Shown: positions 32,540-41,524, counted from the first letter of the stretch. The stretch: 64,000 nucleotides of DNA from Streptomyces tendae (GCF_008632955.1 NZ_CP043959.1:4340001-4404000), one strand, 5' to 3'. Translations and numbers: made by a program. Notes: a model not told the origin generated them from the sequence alone.

Positions 32540-35419
32540 CTACGGCAGGGTCCACTTCTGGTTGGGGCCGGTGTGGCAGGTCCACAGGTGGACCGGTGTG
32601 CGGTCGTTCCACGTACCGCCCGAGGCGTCCAGGCACTTGCCCGACCGAGGATTACGGACCGTGCCGTCCGACTGCGCCGACCACACCTGCGCAGCAGTCC
32701 CGTTGCACGTCCACAACTGCACCCTCGTCCCGTCCGCACTCCCCCCGCCGGACACGTCCAGACACTTCCCCAACGCCCGCAACGTCCCGTCAGCCGGCAC
32801 CGTCCACCGCTGCGCCGCCGACCCGTTGCAGGCGTAGATCTGCACCTGCGTCCCGTCCGCCGTCCCCGCGTTGTCCACGTCCAGACACTTGGCGTTCACG
32901 CCCCTCACCTCACCGGCACGGGTGTTGCCCGCCGTGGTGTCGAAGGAGAACTCGTCGATGTCGAACAGGGCTCCGGCGCCGCCCTTGAACACGAGGTGAA
33001 GGGTGGTGGAGGCGGCGGGCTGGCCGCTCAGGCCGGTCGTGACGTCCTGGAAGACGTCCCAGCCTCCGGTGACCGGCACGGTGACCGTGCCGAGGAGGGT
33101 GCCGGTCGGGGAACCGGCGCGCACCTCGACCGTGCCGCCGCTGCCCGCCGAGGAGACGCGTGCGGTGAAGCGGGAGACGTTGTCGAGGCTGTAGGGGGTG
33201 AAGGAGATCCAGTCGCCGTTGTGGATCTCGCCGACGGTCTTCCCGCCGTGCGCCGCCGGCTTGTCGATGATCTGTACGCCGGCGGAGTCGCCGTGGTGCT
33301 CGGCCTGCCGGTGGCTGGGCTGGGTGACGTGCTGGTCATGGGTGGTCAGCGAGGGCTGACCGTTCGCGCCCTTGTCGGTGTACTCGGCGTCGATGACGCC
33401 GAAGATGTTGGCGTTGGGGTCGTGTTCGCCGTCGGCCAGGGTCTGCAGTGTGCCGGTGCAGCCGGTGGTGGAGGTCTGCGGATGGCCGTGGCTGTCGTGG
33501 CCGATGACGAAGGTGACCTTGACCCGGGTGCAGTCGACGGTGCCGTCCTCCGGGTCGGTGACGGTCACCTTGAAGGGAATGGCGGCGCCGAAGTCGTAGA
33601 TCCGGCCGTCGGCGGGGGTGTCGATGCGCACGGTCGGCGCGGTGTTGCCGACGGTGATCGGCACGGACGCCGTGGCGGACTTGCCGGACGGGTCGGTGAC
33701 CTTCAGTGTCGCGGTGTACTGGCCGTTGGCCGTGTAGGTGTGGGACGGGTGGGCGGCGGTGGAGGTGGCGCCGTCGCCGAAGGTCCAGGAGTAGGTGAGC
33801 GGGTCGCCGTCGGGGTCGGAGGTGCCGGCCGAGGAGAAGGTGACGGCGAGGGGTGCGGCGCCAGAGGTGGTGTTCGCGGCGGCCTGGGCGACCGGGGCGC
33901 GTCCGCCGGTGACGTGCTCGATGCGGTAGAGAGCGGAGTTCTGGTCGCCGTTGAAGTAGCCGGTGCCGTAGTCGAGGACGTAGAGGGCACCGTCCGGACC
34001 GAAGGCCATGTCCATCACCTGGGTGCCGCTCCAGGGGAAGGGGTTGATCGACTGCACGGTGCCGTCACCGGCGGTCTCGACGCGTTTGATCCAGCGGCGT
34101 CCGAACTCGCCGGCGAAGAAGTCGCCGTCGTACTCCTCGGGGAACTTCACGTCGGAGGTGGAGGCGGCGTCGTAACGGTAGACGGGTCCGCCCATGGGGG
34201 ATTCCGAGCCGGTGCCGAACTCCGGGACGGAGCCGCCGTCGTAGGGGATCCAGGCAGGCTGGGCCGGGGGCAGGTCGGTCAGTCCGGTGTTGCGTGGCGA
34301 GGTGTTCTTCGGCGCGGCGCAGTCGAAGCGCGCGCCGGAGGAGCCGGAGGCGAAGTCGTGGTCGACGTAGGCGTCGTTCCTGCCGGTGCAGTAGGGCCAG
34401 CCGTAGTTGCCCGCCTTGGTGATCCGGTTGAACTCGACCTGTCCGGCGGGACCCCGGGAGGGACTGGCGGTCCCGGCGTCCGGTCCGTAGTCGCCGACGT
34501 AGACCGTTCCGGTGGCCTTGTCGACGCTCATGCGGAACGGGTTGCGGAAGCCCATCGCGTAGATCTCGGGGCGGGTACGGGCGGTGCCGGGTGCGAAGAG
34601 ATTGCCGGACGGGATGCCGTACGTGCCGTCGGCGTTGACCTTGATGCGCAGGATCTTGCCGCGCAGGTCGTTGGTGTTGCCGGACGAACGCTGGGCGTCG
34701 TAGGCGGGGTTGCGGGAGGCGCGCTCGTCGATGGGGGTGTAGCCGTCGGAGGCGAAGGGGTTGGTGTCGTCACCGGTCGACAGGTAGAGGTTGCCGGCCG
34801 CGTCGAAGTCGATGTCACCGCCGACGTGGCAGCACAGGCCGCGGGAGGCGGGCACGTCGAGGATCGCCTTCTCGCTTCCCGTGTCCAGAGTGCCGTCGGG
34901 CCGCAGCACGAAGCGGGACAACCGGTTGACGCCGTCGAAGGGGGTGAAGTCGGAGGGCGATCCGTCGCTCGGGGCGTCCCCGTTCGGGGTGTTCAGCTTC
35001 GGGGCGTAGTACAGGTAGACGAACCGGTTGGTGGCGAAGCCGGGGTCGACCGCGACGCCCTGCAGGCCCTCCTCGTCATGGCTGTAGACGTCGAGCCTGC
35101 CGGCCACGGTGGTGGTGCCGGCCGCGTCGGTGCGGCGCAGGGCGCCGTCGCGTGAGGTGTGCAGCACCGAGCGGTCGGGGAGCACGGCCAGGGTCATGGG
35201 CTCGCCGGTCTCGGCCACGCCTTTGGCCAGGGTGACCTGCTGGAAGTCCCCGGCCGCGGCGGCGCGGGCCGCGACGGCGGACACGGCCGGGGCGGTGCCC
35301 GGTCCGGCGGGGGCGGTGGTGGCCGCGGCGGGCCCGATCGGCAGGGCCAGGGCCGTGGCACAGGCCAGGGCGGTCAGCAGCGTGCGGACACGTCTGTGTC
35401 CGAGCGGATTCGTGCGCAC
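32540..35419 (-). CDS. Secreted PQQ-dependent sugar dehydrogenase with PKD, CBM6 and ricin domains
   Basis: A 959-residue exported protein. It has a signal peptide (residues 1-34). A beta-propeller glucose/sorbosone dehydrogenase domain covers ~60-500 (GLQGVAVDPGFATNRFVYLY; RGLCCHVGGDIDFDAAGNLY; RGKILRIKVNADGTYG; EIYAMGFRNPFRMSVD). A PKD domain covers ~515-590 (SDPDGDPLTYSWTFGDG), followed by an Ig-like segment, CBM6 (~700-830; HNGDWISFTPYSLDNV, FDIDEFSFD) and ricin B (~834-959). It oxidises sugars at carbohydrate surfaces and passes electrons via PQQ or another cofactor. GTG at 35419 follows GGAGA. No pqq biosynthesis genes are in the window. It is co-transcribed with the ThuA-DUF1080 gene. 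Confidence 0.92.
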   Translation of the reverse strand: MRTNPLGHRRVRTLLTALACATALALPIGPAAATTAPAGPGTAPAVSAVAARAAAAGDFQQVTLAKGVAETGEPMTLAVLPDRSVLHTSRDGALRRTDAAGTTTVAGRLDVYSHDEEGLQGVAVDPGFATNRFVYLYYAPKLNTPNGDAPSDGSPSDFTPFDGVNRLSRFVLRPDGTLDTGSEKAILDVPASRGLCCHVGGDIDFDAAGNLYLSTGDDTNPFASDGYTPIDERASRNPAYDAQRSSGNTNDLRGKILRIKVNADGTYGIPSGNLFAPGTARTRPEIYAMGFRNPFRMSVDKATGTVYVGDYGPDAGTASPSRGPAGQVEFNRITKAGNYGWPYCTGRNDAYVDHDFASGSSGARFDCAAPKNTSPRNTGLTDLPPAQPAWIPYDGGSVPEFGTGSESPMGGPVYRYDAASTSDVKFPEEYDGDFFAGEFGRRWIKRVETAGDGTVQSINPFPWSGTQVMDMAFGPDGALYVLDYGTGYFNGDQNSALYRIEHVTGGRAPVAQAAANTTSGAAPLAVTFSSAGTSDPDGDPLTYSWTFGDGATSTAAHPSHTYTANGQYTATLKVTDPSGKSATASVPITVGNTAPTVRIDTPADGRIYDFGAAIPFKVTVTDPEDGTVDCTRVKVTFVIGHDSHGHPQTSTTGCTGTLQTLADGEHDPNANIFGVIDAEYTDKGANGQPSLTTHDQHVTQPSHRQAEHHGDSAGVQIIDKPAAHGGKTVGEIHNGDWISFTPYSLDNVSRFTARVSSAGSGGTVEVRAGSPTGTLLGTVTVPVTGGWDVFQDVTTGLSGQPAASTTLHLVFKGGAGALFDIDEFSFDTTAGNTRAGEVRGVNAKCLDVDNAGTADGTQVQIYACNGSAAQRWTVPADGTLRALGKCLDVSGGGSADGTRVQLWTCNGTAAQVWSAQSDGTVRNPRSGKCLDASGGTWNDRTPVHLWTCHTGPNQKWTLP
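32544..32922 (-). repeat. Ricin-module repeat, copy A
   Basis: 379 nt encoding the ricin B lectin module of the PQQ dehydrogenase. It is the intact twin of copy B (30784-31157). Three QxW-type subrepeats are visible (AAQRWTVP, AAQVWSAQ, NQKWTLP). The shared block ends precisely at the upstream domain boundary (GEVRGVNAKCL), indicating module duplication or gene conversion between tandem genes. Confidence 0.9.
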
Positions 35420-35754
35420 GGAGTTCTCCAGGCAGGTGGGGGGTGGAGCGGCAGGCCCCGGGCAGGGGTCTGCCGTGAAGGAGCACAGGCGCGCGCCGTC
35501 GCGCCGCGGAGCGCCGGCCGGGTCGACCCGCGGGCCTCATGTCCGGCCGGTTTCAAGGAAGTTAGCGGGCCGGACGCGAACGCGTAACCCCTTTCGCACA
35601 CCGTCCCGCTTCTTCTTCCTCCGATGGGACAAAGTGCCGGAGCCACGGATGCGCCGGGCACCCCGCCGTGTGCGGGCCGGTGTCGCGTTGCGGGGGTCAG
35701 GGGGGTGCCGGAGACTGGCCGGGGGCGGTGGCCGTCCCGGAGAGGGCCGGATGC
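35420..35754. other. 335-nt divergent intergenic region
   Basis: It holds promoters for the PQQ dehydrogenase operon (minus) and an alpha/beta hydrolase (plus). A less GC-rich patch (GGAAGTTAGCGGGCC; TTCTTCTTCCTCCGATGG, 35557-35630) is the likely promoter area. No palindrome or ORF is convincing. Confidence 0.4.
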
Positions 35755-36567
35755 ATGGGCGACTACGCGGACCTGCCTGGGGTCAGGACGTGGTACGAGA
35801 CCGAGGGGTCCGGTGACCCGCTGGTCCTGCTGCACGGCGGTTTCTGCACCAACGACACCTGGGGCGCCCAGCGCACCGACCTCGCCGCGGCCCACCGTCT
35901 GTACCTCCCCGAGCGACGGGCGCACGGGCACACCCCCGACGTCGAGGGACCGCTGACCTACTCCGACATGGCGCACGACACGGTGGCGTTCCTGGAGGCC
36001 GTGGTGGGCGGCCCGGCGCACCTGGTGGGATGGAGCGACGGCGGCGTCGTCGCCCTGCTCGTCGCCCTGGCGCGGCCCGACCTGGTGCGCCGGACGGTGG
36101 TGATCGGCGCCAACTTCCGTCCGGCGCCCGAGTCCTTCGTCGTGCCGGAGATGCTCGACGCGATGACGCCCGACGGCGTCGAACTCGCCTTCTTCCGCGA
36201 GCTGTACGAGGCCGTCAGCCCGGACGGACCCGCCCACTGGCCGGCCGTGGCGACACGGGTGATCGACATGTGGCGGACCCAGCCGGCGCTCGAACCCCAG
36301 GACCTGGCCGGGGTCCGCTCCGCCACGCTCGTGGTCTCGGGCGACGACGACCTGGTGACGCTGGAACACACCGCGGCCCTGTACCGTGCGCTGCCCGACG
36401 CCCGGCTCGCGGTCGTCCCCGGTGCGTCGCACCTGGTGCCGCTGGAGAAGCCCGACGAGGTCAACCGGTTGATCCTCGAACACCTCGCCGGTGGCGAGGT
36501 CGAGACGATGATGCCGGTGCTGCGCGCACCGTCCCGTGAGCCGTTCGGCGGGGACACGGTCACCTGA
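35755..36567 (+). CDS. Alpha/beta hydrolase
   Basis: A 270-residue single-domain hydrolase: oxyanion HGGF (DPLVLLHGGFCTNDTWGAQ), nucleophile elbow VGWSDGGVVALLVAL, acid in VVSGDDDLV and catalytic His in VPGASHLVPLEKP. No signal peptide. The ATG at 35755 fits the family start (GDYADLPGVRTWYETEGSGD) and has GGAGAGGG upstream; an earlier ATG in another frame at 35751 is excluded. It resembles carboxylesterase/pimeloyl-ester-type enzymes. Substrate unknown. It precedes the second SpoIIE phosphatase by 124 nt. Confidence 0.92.
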   Translation: MGDYADLPGVRTWYETEGSGDPLVLLHGGFCTNDTWGAQRTDLAAAHRLYLPERRAHGHTPDVEGPLTYSDMAHDTVAFLEAVVGGPAHLVGWSDGGVVALLVALARPDLVRRTVVIGANFRPAPESFVVPEMLDAMTPDGVELAFFRELYEAVSPDGPAHWPAVATRVIDMWRTQPALEPQDLAGVRSATLVVSGDDDLVTLEHTAALYRALPDARLAVVPGASHLVPLEKPDEVNRLILEHLAGGEVETMMPVLRAPSREPFGGDTVT

Positions 36568-36691
36568 CGCCTGCCGAACCGCTCTTGGATGCCCCCGGTA
36601 TGGATTCGGCGTAGTGTCCGGATATGGGTGATGTTCGGGCGGAGGTGGCCGAGGGGCAGATCCCGCCCCCGCCGGGACGGGCGGGTGGCTG

Positions 36692-38761
36692 ATGGACACC
36701 GCGATGGCCGACGTGGTGCGGGAGACCCGGGCCTCCGGTGCGCTGCTCTACGCCCTCACCTCCGACCGCAAGGCCCTGCGGCTGATCCTGGTGTCGGGCG
36801 CCCCGCACGAGGTCGTCGCCCCGTGGAGCAGGGTGGCGGTGAGCGACCCGATGCCGGTGGCCGACGCCGTCCGCGAAGAGCGCCTGGTGTGGGTGAACGG
36901 GCAGGTGGCGATGGCCCGCCGGTACCCCCGGCCGGCGGTGGTGCTCCCCTACGACTTCGCCCTGGCGGCCGCGCCGGTGCCGTCGGACACCGGGGTGCGG
37001 GGCGGGCTGGTGCTGCTGTGGCCCAGCGGGCATGCGCCGCAGCTCAGCGCCGCCGAGGAGGAGGCCGTACGGGCGGGCTGCCGCCGGCTCGGTGACGGGC
37101 TGCGCCAGGCCGCCGAGCGGGGCGAGGAGCTCCTGCCCGCCGGACGGCCGCGCATCCTGCCGTCGGAGCCGGGGCGTGCCCCGACACCCGCGGAGGCGTC
37201 GGCCGGCACGGCACTCCTCGACCGGCTCCCCGGCGGGTACGTGGCCATGGACCTGAACGGCCGCATCACCCTCGTCACCCCGGCCGCCGCCGACCTCGTC
37301 GGTGCCGACCCGGACCGTCTGATGGGTTCCCTCCCCTGGGAGGCCCTGCCCTGGATGGACGTCCCCCATGTCGAGGACAGGTACCGCGCGGCCCTGATCA
37401 GCCGGCGGCCGCAGGCCTTCCGGGTGCTGCGCCCGCCCGGCACCTGGCTGTCCTTCGAGCTGTATCCGGACCGCTCCGGCATCAGCGTCCGTATCGACCG
37501 CGCCGACGAGGACGAGGACACCCGCGCGATCGCGGCGACCGCGCAGGGTCCCGGTCGCGCGACCGTGCTCTACCACCTGATGCACCTGGCGACCACGCTG
37601 ACCGAGGCCGTCGGGGTGCAGGACGTGGTCGACCAGACCGCCGACCAGCTGCTGCCCGCCCTCGGGGCCCAGGGCATGGTGCTGATGACCGCGCAGGACG
37701 GCCGGCTCAGGATCCTGGGCCAGCGCGGGTACAGGAGCGAGCTGATGGAACGCTTCGACGGCGTGCCGCTGAGCCGGGAGATCCCCGGAGCGGCGGTGCT
37801 GGCCACCGGGGAGCCGGGCTTCTTCCCCTCCTTCGCGCACATGGTGCGCTCCTACCCGGCCATGACGCACGAGGACGGGATGGCCGCGTGGGCGGTCCTG
37901 CCGCTCATCGCGTCCGGCCGGCCCATCGGTTCCCTCCTGATCTCCTACGACCGGCCGCACGTCTTCCCGCCGAGCGAACGCGCGATCCTCACCTCCCTGG
38001 CCGGGCTCGTCGGACAGGCACTGGACCGGGCGCGCCTCTACGACAGCAAGGACCACCTCGCCCACCGGCTGCAGTCCGCCCTGCTGCCCCACAGCCTGCC
38101 CCGCATCCCCGGTCTGCGGGTCGCCGCCCGCTACCTGCCGGCCGCCCGCGGTCTGGGCATCGGCGGCGACTTCTACGACCTGATCCGCCTGGACGAGCGC
38201 ACGGCGGCGGCCACCATCGGGGACGTCCAGGGGCACAACGTGGACGCCGCCGCCCTCATGGGGCAGGTCCGCACCGCCGTCCACGCCCACGCCACCGTCG
38301 GAGCGCCCCCGGACCACGTCCTGACCGGCACCAACCGCCTGCTCACCGACCTGGACCCCGGTCTGTTCAGCAGCTGCCTGTACGCGCACCTCGACCTCGG
38401 CCGGGGACGGGCGTGCCTGGCCACCGCGGGGCATCCGCCGCCTCTGATGCGCCACTGCGACGGGCGCACCGAGCTGCTGGACATCCCGCCCGGCCTGCTC
38501 CTCGGGATCGACCCCACGGCCCGTTACCCCTCGCTGGAATGCGCCCTGCCGCCCGGCTGTGTGCTCGTGCTCTACACCGACGGGCTGGTCGAGGCGCCGG
38601 GTGTGGACCTCGACGACGCGACCGCCGCCCTGGCCGGCCTGGTGGAGCAGGGCGATCCGCGCGACCTGGACGCCATGGCCGACACGCTCGTCCAGCACGC
38701 CCCCTCCCCCGGCGACGACATCGCGCTGCTGCTGCTCAGCCCCGATCCGGAGGCGCGCTGA
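36692..38761 (+). CDS. Multi-domain SpoIIE-family PP2C phosphatase (GAF-PAS-GAF-SpoIIE)
   Basis: A 689-residue signalling phosphatase. It has an N-terminal GAF-like domain (ASGALLYALTSDRKALRLIL), a PAS-like domain (~175-270; LDRLPGGYVAMDLNGRITLV), a second GAF (~295-450; GVQDVVDQTADQLLPALGAQ) and SpoIIE (~460-689; GGDFYDLIRLD, GDVQGHNVDAA, LVLYTDGLVEAP, GDDIALLLLS). It should dephosphorylate a STAS antagonist. The start may be upstream: the ORF from ATG 36624 (GDVRAEVAEGQ) ends in TGA overlapping this ATG, and relatives have that N-terminus joined in frame. One missing base near 36681-36686 would fuse them and add about 23 residues. Confidence 0.9.
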   Translation: MDTAMADVVRETRASGALLYALTSDRKALRLILVSGAPHEVVAPWSRVAVSDPMPVADAVREERLVWVNGQVAMARRYPRPAVVLPYDFALAAAPVPSDTGVRGGLVLLWPSGHAPQLSAAEEEAVRAGCRRLGDGLRQAAERGEELLPAGRPRILPSEPGRAPTPAEASAGTALLDRLPGGYVAMDLNGRITLVTPAAADLVGADPDRLMGSLPWEALPWMDVPHVEDRYRAALISRRPQAFRVLRPPGTWLSFELYPDRSGISVRIDRADEDEDTRAIAATAQGPGRATVLYHLMHLATTLTEAVGVQDVVDQTADQLLPALGAQGMVLMTAQDGRLRILGQRGYRSELMERFDGVPLSREIPGAAVLATGEPGFFPSFAHMVRSYPAMTHEDGMAAWAVLPLIASGRPIGSLLISYDRPHVFPPSERAILTSLAGLVGQALDRARLYDSKDHLAHRLQSALLPHSLPRIPGLRVAARYLPAARGLGIGGDFYDLIRLDERTAAATIGDVQGHNVDAAALMGQVRTAVHAHATVGAPPDHVLTGTNRLLTDLDPGLFSSCLYAHLDLGRGRACLATAGHPPPLMRHCDGRTELLDIPPGLLLGIDPTARYPSLECALPPGCVLVLYTDGLVEAPGVDLDDATAALAGLVEQGDPRDLDAMADTLVQHAPSPGDDIALLLLSPDPEAR

Positions 38762-38771
38762 CGGTCCCCGG

Positions 38772-39800
38772 TCACCCGAGGGCGTTGACGACCGCGCCGA
38801 ACAGGCGCGGAAGGCGCGCGGCCACCGGCACGATGTGCGGGCCGAGAGCGGGCTGCTGGCGCGCCCTGACCAGCAGGTCCGTCAGGATCCGGTAGCGGCG
38901 GGTCGCCCGGCTCCAGTCGGCGTCGTAGCGGCCGGGCGTGCCCCGGCACAGGTTGGCGACCAGGGCGCGGGCCCCGGTGAGGGCCAGGCAGACGCCCTCA
39001 CCGGTGAGCGCGTCGACGTACCCGGCGGCGTCACCGACGAACAGGATCCGGCCGTGGACGCGGGTGCGGGAGCGCTGGCGCAGCGGTCCGGCGCCGCGCA
39101 CCGGAGTGACGGCCGCGTGCGGCGGGAGGCGGGCGGCCAGGCCGGGGAAGTCCACCAACTGGGTGTCGTACGGAGCCCGCCTGGTGGTCAGCAGGGCCAC
39201 GCCGACCAGCTCGGGGCCGAGCGGGGTGACGTAGGCCTCGGCGTCCGGTCCCCAGTGCACCTCGACGTGTGCCGACCAGGGCGGCACGGCGTAGTGGCGG
39301 CGCAGCCCGTAGCGGGGCGCCGTCCGGGTTTCGCGGCCCAGGCCGAGGGCGCGGCGCACGGGTGAGTGCAGTCCGTCGGCGGCGACCAGCCAGCGGGCGC
39401 GCAGTCCCGCGCCGGGCACCGTCACCCCGGTCGCGTCCTGCCGTACGCCGTCCACGCGCAGCGGGAGGACCGGCACGCCCGCGTCCAGCACCGCCCGGTG
39501 CAGTGTCCGGTGCAGGTCGGTGCGGCGGACGCCGAGGCCCTGTTCGTGCCGGAACTCCGCCTGGACCCTGCGGTGCCCCTGGACGTAGCGGATGCCGGTG
39601 AGGGGGTGGCCGGGGACGTGCAGGCCGAGGGCGGTCAGGGCGCGGACCGCGCCGGGCATCAGGCCTTCGCCGCACGCCTTGTCGACGGGCGCGGGGCGCG
39701 GTTCCGCGACGACGGTGTCGAGCCCGGCGCGGGCGGCGTGGAGGGCGGTGGCGAGGCCCGCGGGACCGCCCCCGACGACAAGGAGGTCGGGGTGGGTCAC
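38772..39800 (-). CDS. srsC: FAD-dependent oxidoreductase (SrsC-like hydroxylase, geranylgeranyl reductase family)
   Basis: A 342-residue flavoprotein: the Rossmann motif DLLVVGGGPAGLATALHAAR at the N-terminus, ACGEGLMPGAVRAL, and the second FAD motif HGRILFVGDAAGYVDALTGEG. It overlaps the methyltransferase stop by 4 nt (GTGA), so the operon order is PKS, methyltransferase, flavoprotein. In S. griseus srsABC this third enzyme hydroxylates alkylresorcinol methyl ethers toward quinones; I transfer that role from gene order and family, not from diagnostic residues. It is convergent with the SpoIIE gene, only 10 nt away. Confidence 0.82.
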   Translation of the reverse strand: MTHPDLLVVGGGPAGLATALHAARAGLDTVVAEPRPAPVDKACGEGLMPGAVRALTALGLHVPGHPLTGIRYVQGHRRVQAEFRHEQGLGVRRTDLHRTLHRAVLDAGVPVLPLRVDGVRQDATGVTVPGAGLRARWLVAADGLHSPVRRALGLGRETRTAPRYGLRRHYAVPPWSAHVEVHWGPDAEAYVTPLGPELVGVALLTTRRAPYDTQLVDFPGLAARLPPHAAVTPVRGAGPLRQRSRTRVHGRILFVGDAAGYVDALTGEGVCLALTGARALVANLCRGTPGRYDADWSRATRRYRILTDLLVRARQQPALGPHIVPVAARLPRLFGAVVNALG

Positions 39801-40321
39801 GCGGGCACCGCCCGGGTGAGGGCGGCGTTCTCGCAGCGGATGCGCACCGTGAGCAGCGCCGCGTTGGCCAGGGTGAACAGGGTCGCCGTGATCCACGCCG
39901 AGTGCACCAGGGGCAGGGCGACGCCCTCGACGACGACGGCGACGTAGTTGGGGTGGCGGAGGAACCGGTAGGGACCGCGGCCTACCAGGCGGGCGCCGGG
40001 GACGACGATGACGCGGGTGTTCCAGTAGGGGCCCAGGGAGGTGATGCACCACCAGCGCAGGGCCTGGGCGAGGAGGGCGAGCGCCAGCGCGGGCCAGCCC
40101 AGGGCGGGCAGGAACGGGCGGTCCGCGAGCAGCGGTTCGAGCAGGCAGCCCGCCAGCAGGCCGGTGTGCAGGACGACCATGACGGGATAGTGGCCGCGAC
40201 CGTGCTCGACCCCCGCCCGGGCACGGGTCCAGGCCGCGTTGCGGCGGGCCACGACGAGTTCGGCGAGGCGTTCGACGGCCACGGCCAGGACGAGAAGCGT
40301 GTACCAGGGCACGGCGGACAC
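39797..40321 (-). CDS. srsB: Integral membrane ICMT-like methyltransferase (SrsB-like)
   Basis: A 174-residue membrane protein with four to five helices and the isoprenylcysteine-carboxyl-methyltransferase-type SAM motif YRFLRHPNYVAVVVEG, preceded by NTRVIVVPGARLVGRGP. In the srs pathway this type O-methylates an alkylresorcinol. GTG at 40321 is 1 nt after the PKS stop. The 4-nt overlap with srsC and tight spacing show one operon. Confidence 0.85.
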   Translation of the reverse strand: MSAVPWYTLLVLAVAVERLAELVVARRNAAWTRARAGVEHGRGHYPVMVVLHTGLLAGCLLEPLLADRPFLPALGWPALALALLAQALRWWCITSLGPYWNTRVIVVPGARLVGRGPYRFLRHPNYVAVVVEGVALPLVHSAWITATLFTLANAALLTVRIRCENAALTRAVPA

Positions 40322-40322
40322 C

Positions 40323-41477
40323 TCACCAGCGCAGCAGGACGAGTTCGGAACAGAAACCGGGGCCCATCGCCATGAGCAGCCCCCAGCTGCCCGGTTCGGG
40401 GCGCCGGGTCTCGGTGACGCCCTGGAGGATGTGCAGGACCGAGGCGGAGGACATGTTGCCCACCGCGGCGAGCGAGTGCCGCGCCGGATCGAGGGCGTCG
40501 TCGGGCAGGTGGAGCGCGTCGGTCACGGCGTCCAGCACCTTGGGGCCTCCCGGGTGGCACACCCAGGTGCCGATGTCCCCGGTGTCCAGGCCGTGTTCCG
40601 CGAGGAAGCCGCGCACCTGGCCGCCCAGGTCGCGGCGGACCAGGGCGGGGACGGCGGGGTCGATCACGACGCGGAAGCCGCCGGCGCCGACGTCCCAGCC
40701 CAGGAGGTGCTCGGTGCCCGGGTACAGGTGGCTGCGGGTGGCGATCACCGCGGGCCCGGCCGGCGCCGGCCCCGCACCGTTGTCGCCGCCGTCGGGGCGG
40801 ACGCCGCCGGCGACGAGTGCTGCCGCGCCGTCGCCGAACAGGGCGCCGGCGACCAGGTTGGCGCGGGAGGCGTCGCCCTTCTGGAGCGTCAGCGAGCACA
40901 GTTCCACGCAGAGCAGGACGGCGGTGCCGCCGGGGTGGCCGCGCAGGTAGTCGTGGACCCGGGCGAGACCGGCGGCGCCGGCGACGCAGCCCAGGCCGAA
41001 CACCGGCAGCCGCTTCACGTCGGGCCGCAGGCCGACCCGCCCGGCGAGCCGGGCGTCGAGCGAGGGGGCGGCCACACCGGTGATGGACGCGCACACCAGC
41101 AGGTCGACGTCGGCCGGGGCGAGGCCCGCGCGTGCCAGCGCGCCGGTGAGCGCCCGCTCGGCCAGCCCGAGGCCGGCGGTCAGCCACGCCTCGTTGCTCT
41201 CGCGGAAGTCCCGGAGCCCGGCGTACCGCTCGATGGGCAGGGCGAGGTGACGGGTGCGTACACCGGCGGACGCGTGCAGCCGGCGGAGCACGGCACGGTC
41301 GGCCGCCGGGACCATGCACAGGTCACCGATGGGCTCGGTGAGGTCTTCCTGGCGGTACCGGTGGGGCGGCAGCGCGGTGTGCGCGGCCGCGATCGTCGTG
41401 ACCGCCGGGACACCCGGGTGAGGTGTCGCGGCGGGCTGCGGGGAGGACGGTGGGTCGGCGATGAGAGGGACACGCAT
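40323..41477 (-). CDS. srsA: Type III polyketide synthase (alkylresorcinol synthase, SrsA-like)
   Basis: A 384-residue chalcone-synthase-fold enzyme with an intact Cys-His-Asn triad: C164 (VFGLGCVAGAAG), H308 (CHPGGPKV) and N341 (GNMSSASV). It extends a fatty acyl starter with malonyl or methylmalonyl units to an alkylresorcinol or alkylpyrone. The partners (ICMT-like methyltransferase, flavoprotein) match the S. griseus srsABC phenolic-lipid operon rather than RppA. ATG at 41477 has GAGGAAG at a long spacing. Divergent from a UbiA gene across only 46 nt. Confidence 0.92.
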   Translation of the reverse strand: MRVPLIADPPSSPQPAATPHPGVPAVTTIAAAHTALPPHRYRQEDLTEPIGDLCMVPAADRAVLRRLHASAGVRTRHLALPIERYAGLRDFRESNEAWLTAGLGLAERALTGALARAGLAPADVDLLVCASITGVAAPSLDARLAGRVGLRPDVKRLPVFGLGCVAGAAGLARVHDYLRGHPGGTAVLLCVELCSLTLQKGDASRANLVAGALFGDGAAALVAGGVRPDGGDNGAGPAPAGPAVIATRSHLYPGTEHLLGWDVGAGGFRVVIDPAVPALVRRDLGGQVRGFLAEHGLDTGDIGTWVCHPGGPKVLDAVTDALHLPDDALDPARHSLAAVGNMSSASVLHILQGVTETRRPEPGSWGLLMAMGPGFCSELVLLRW

Positions 41478-41511
41478 GTCGGTAATGACTTCCTCACCGA
41501 CGGCGCCCGGC

Positions 41512-41524
41512 TACCTTGCATCCG
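41512..41524 (+). promoter_or_regulatory. Possible leaderless promoter of the UbiA gene
   Basis: TACCTT (41512-41517) resembles a -10 box 7 nt before the GTG at 41524, with TTCCTC (41490-41495) at about the -35 position. No ribosome binding site precedes the GTG, which fits a leaderless transcript, common in Streptomyces. The promoter would overlap that of srsA. Confidence 0.35.

Noticed and set aside
32195..35155. A 986-codon open frame on the plus strand
   Set aside because: Val/Gly-rich antisense shadow of the PQQ dehydrogenase, with no domain.
35755..38761. PQQ biosynthesis genes near the dehydrogenase
   Set aside because: Neighbouring genes are a hydrolase and a signalling phosphatase; none resembles PqqA-E.
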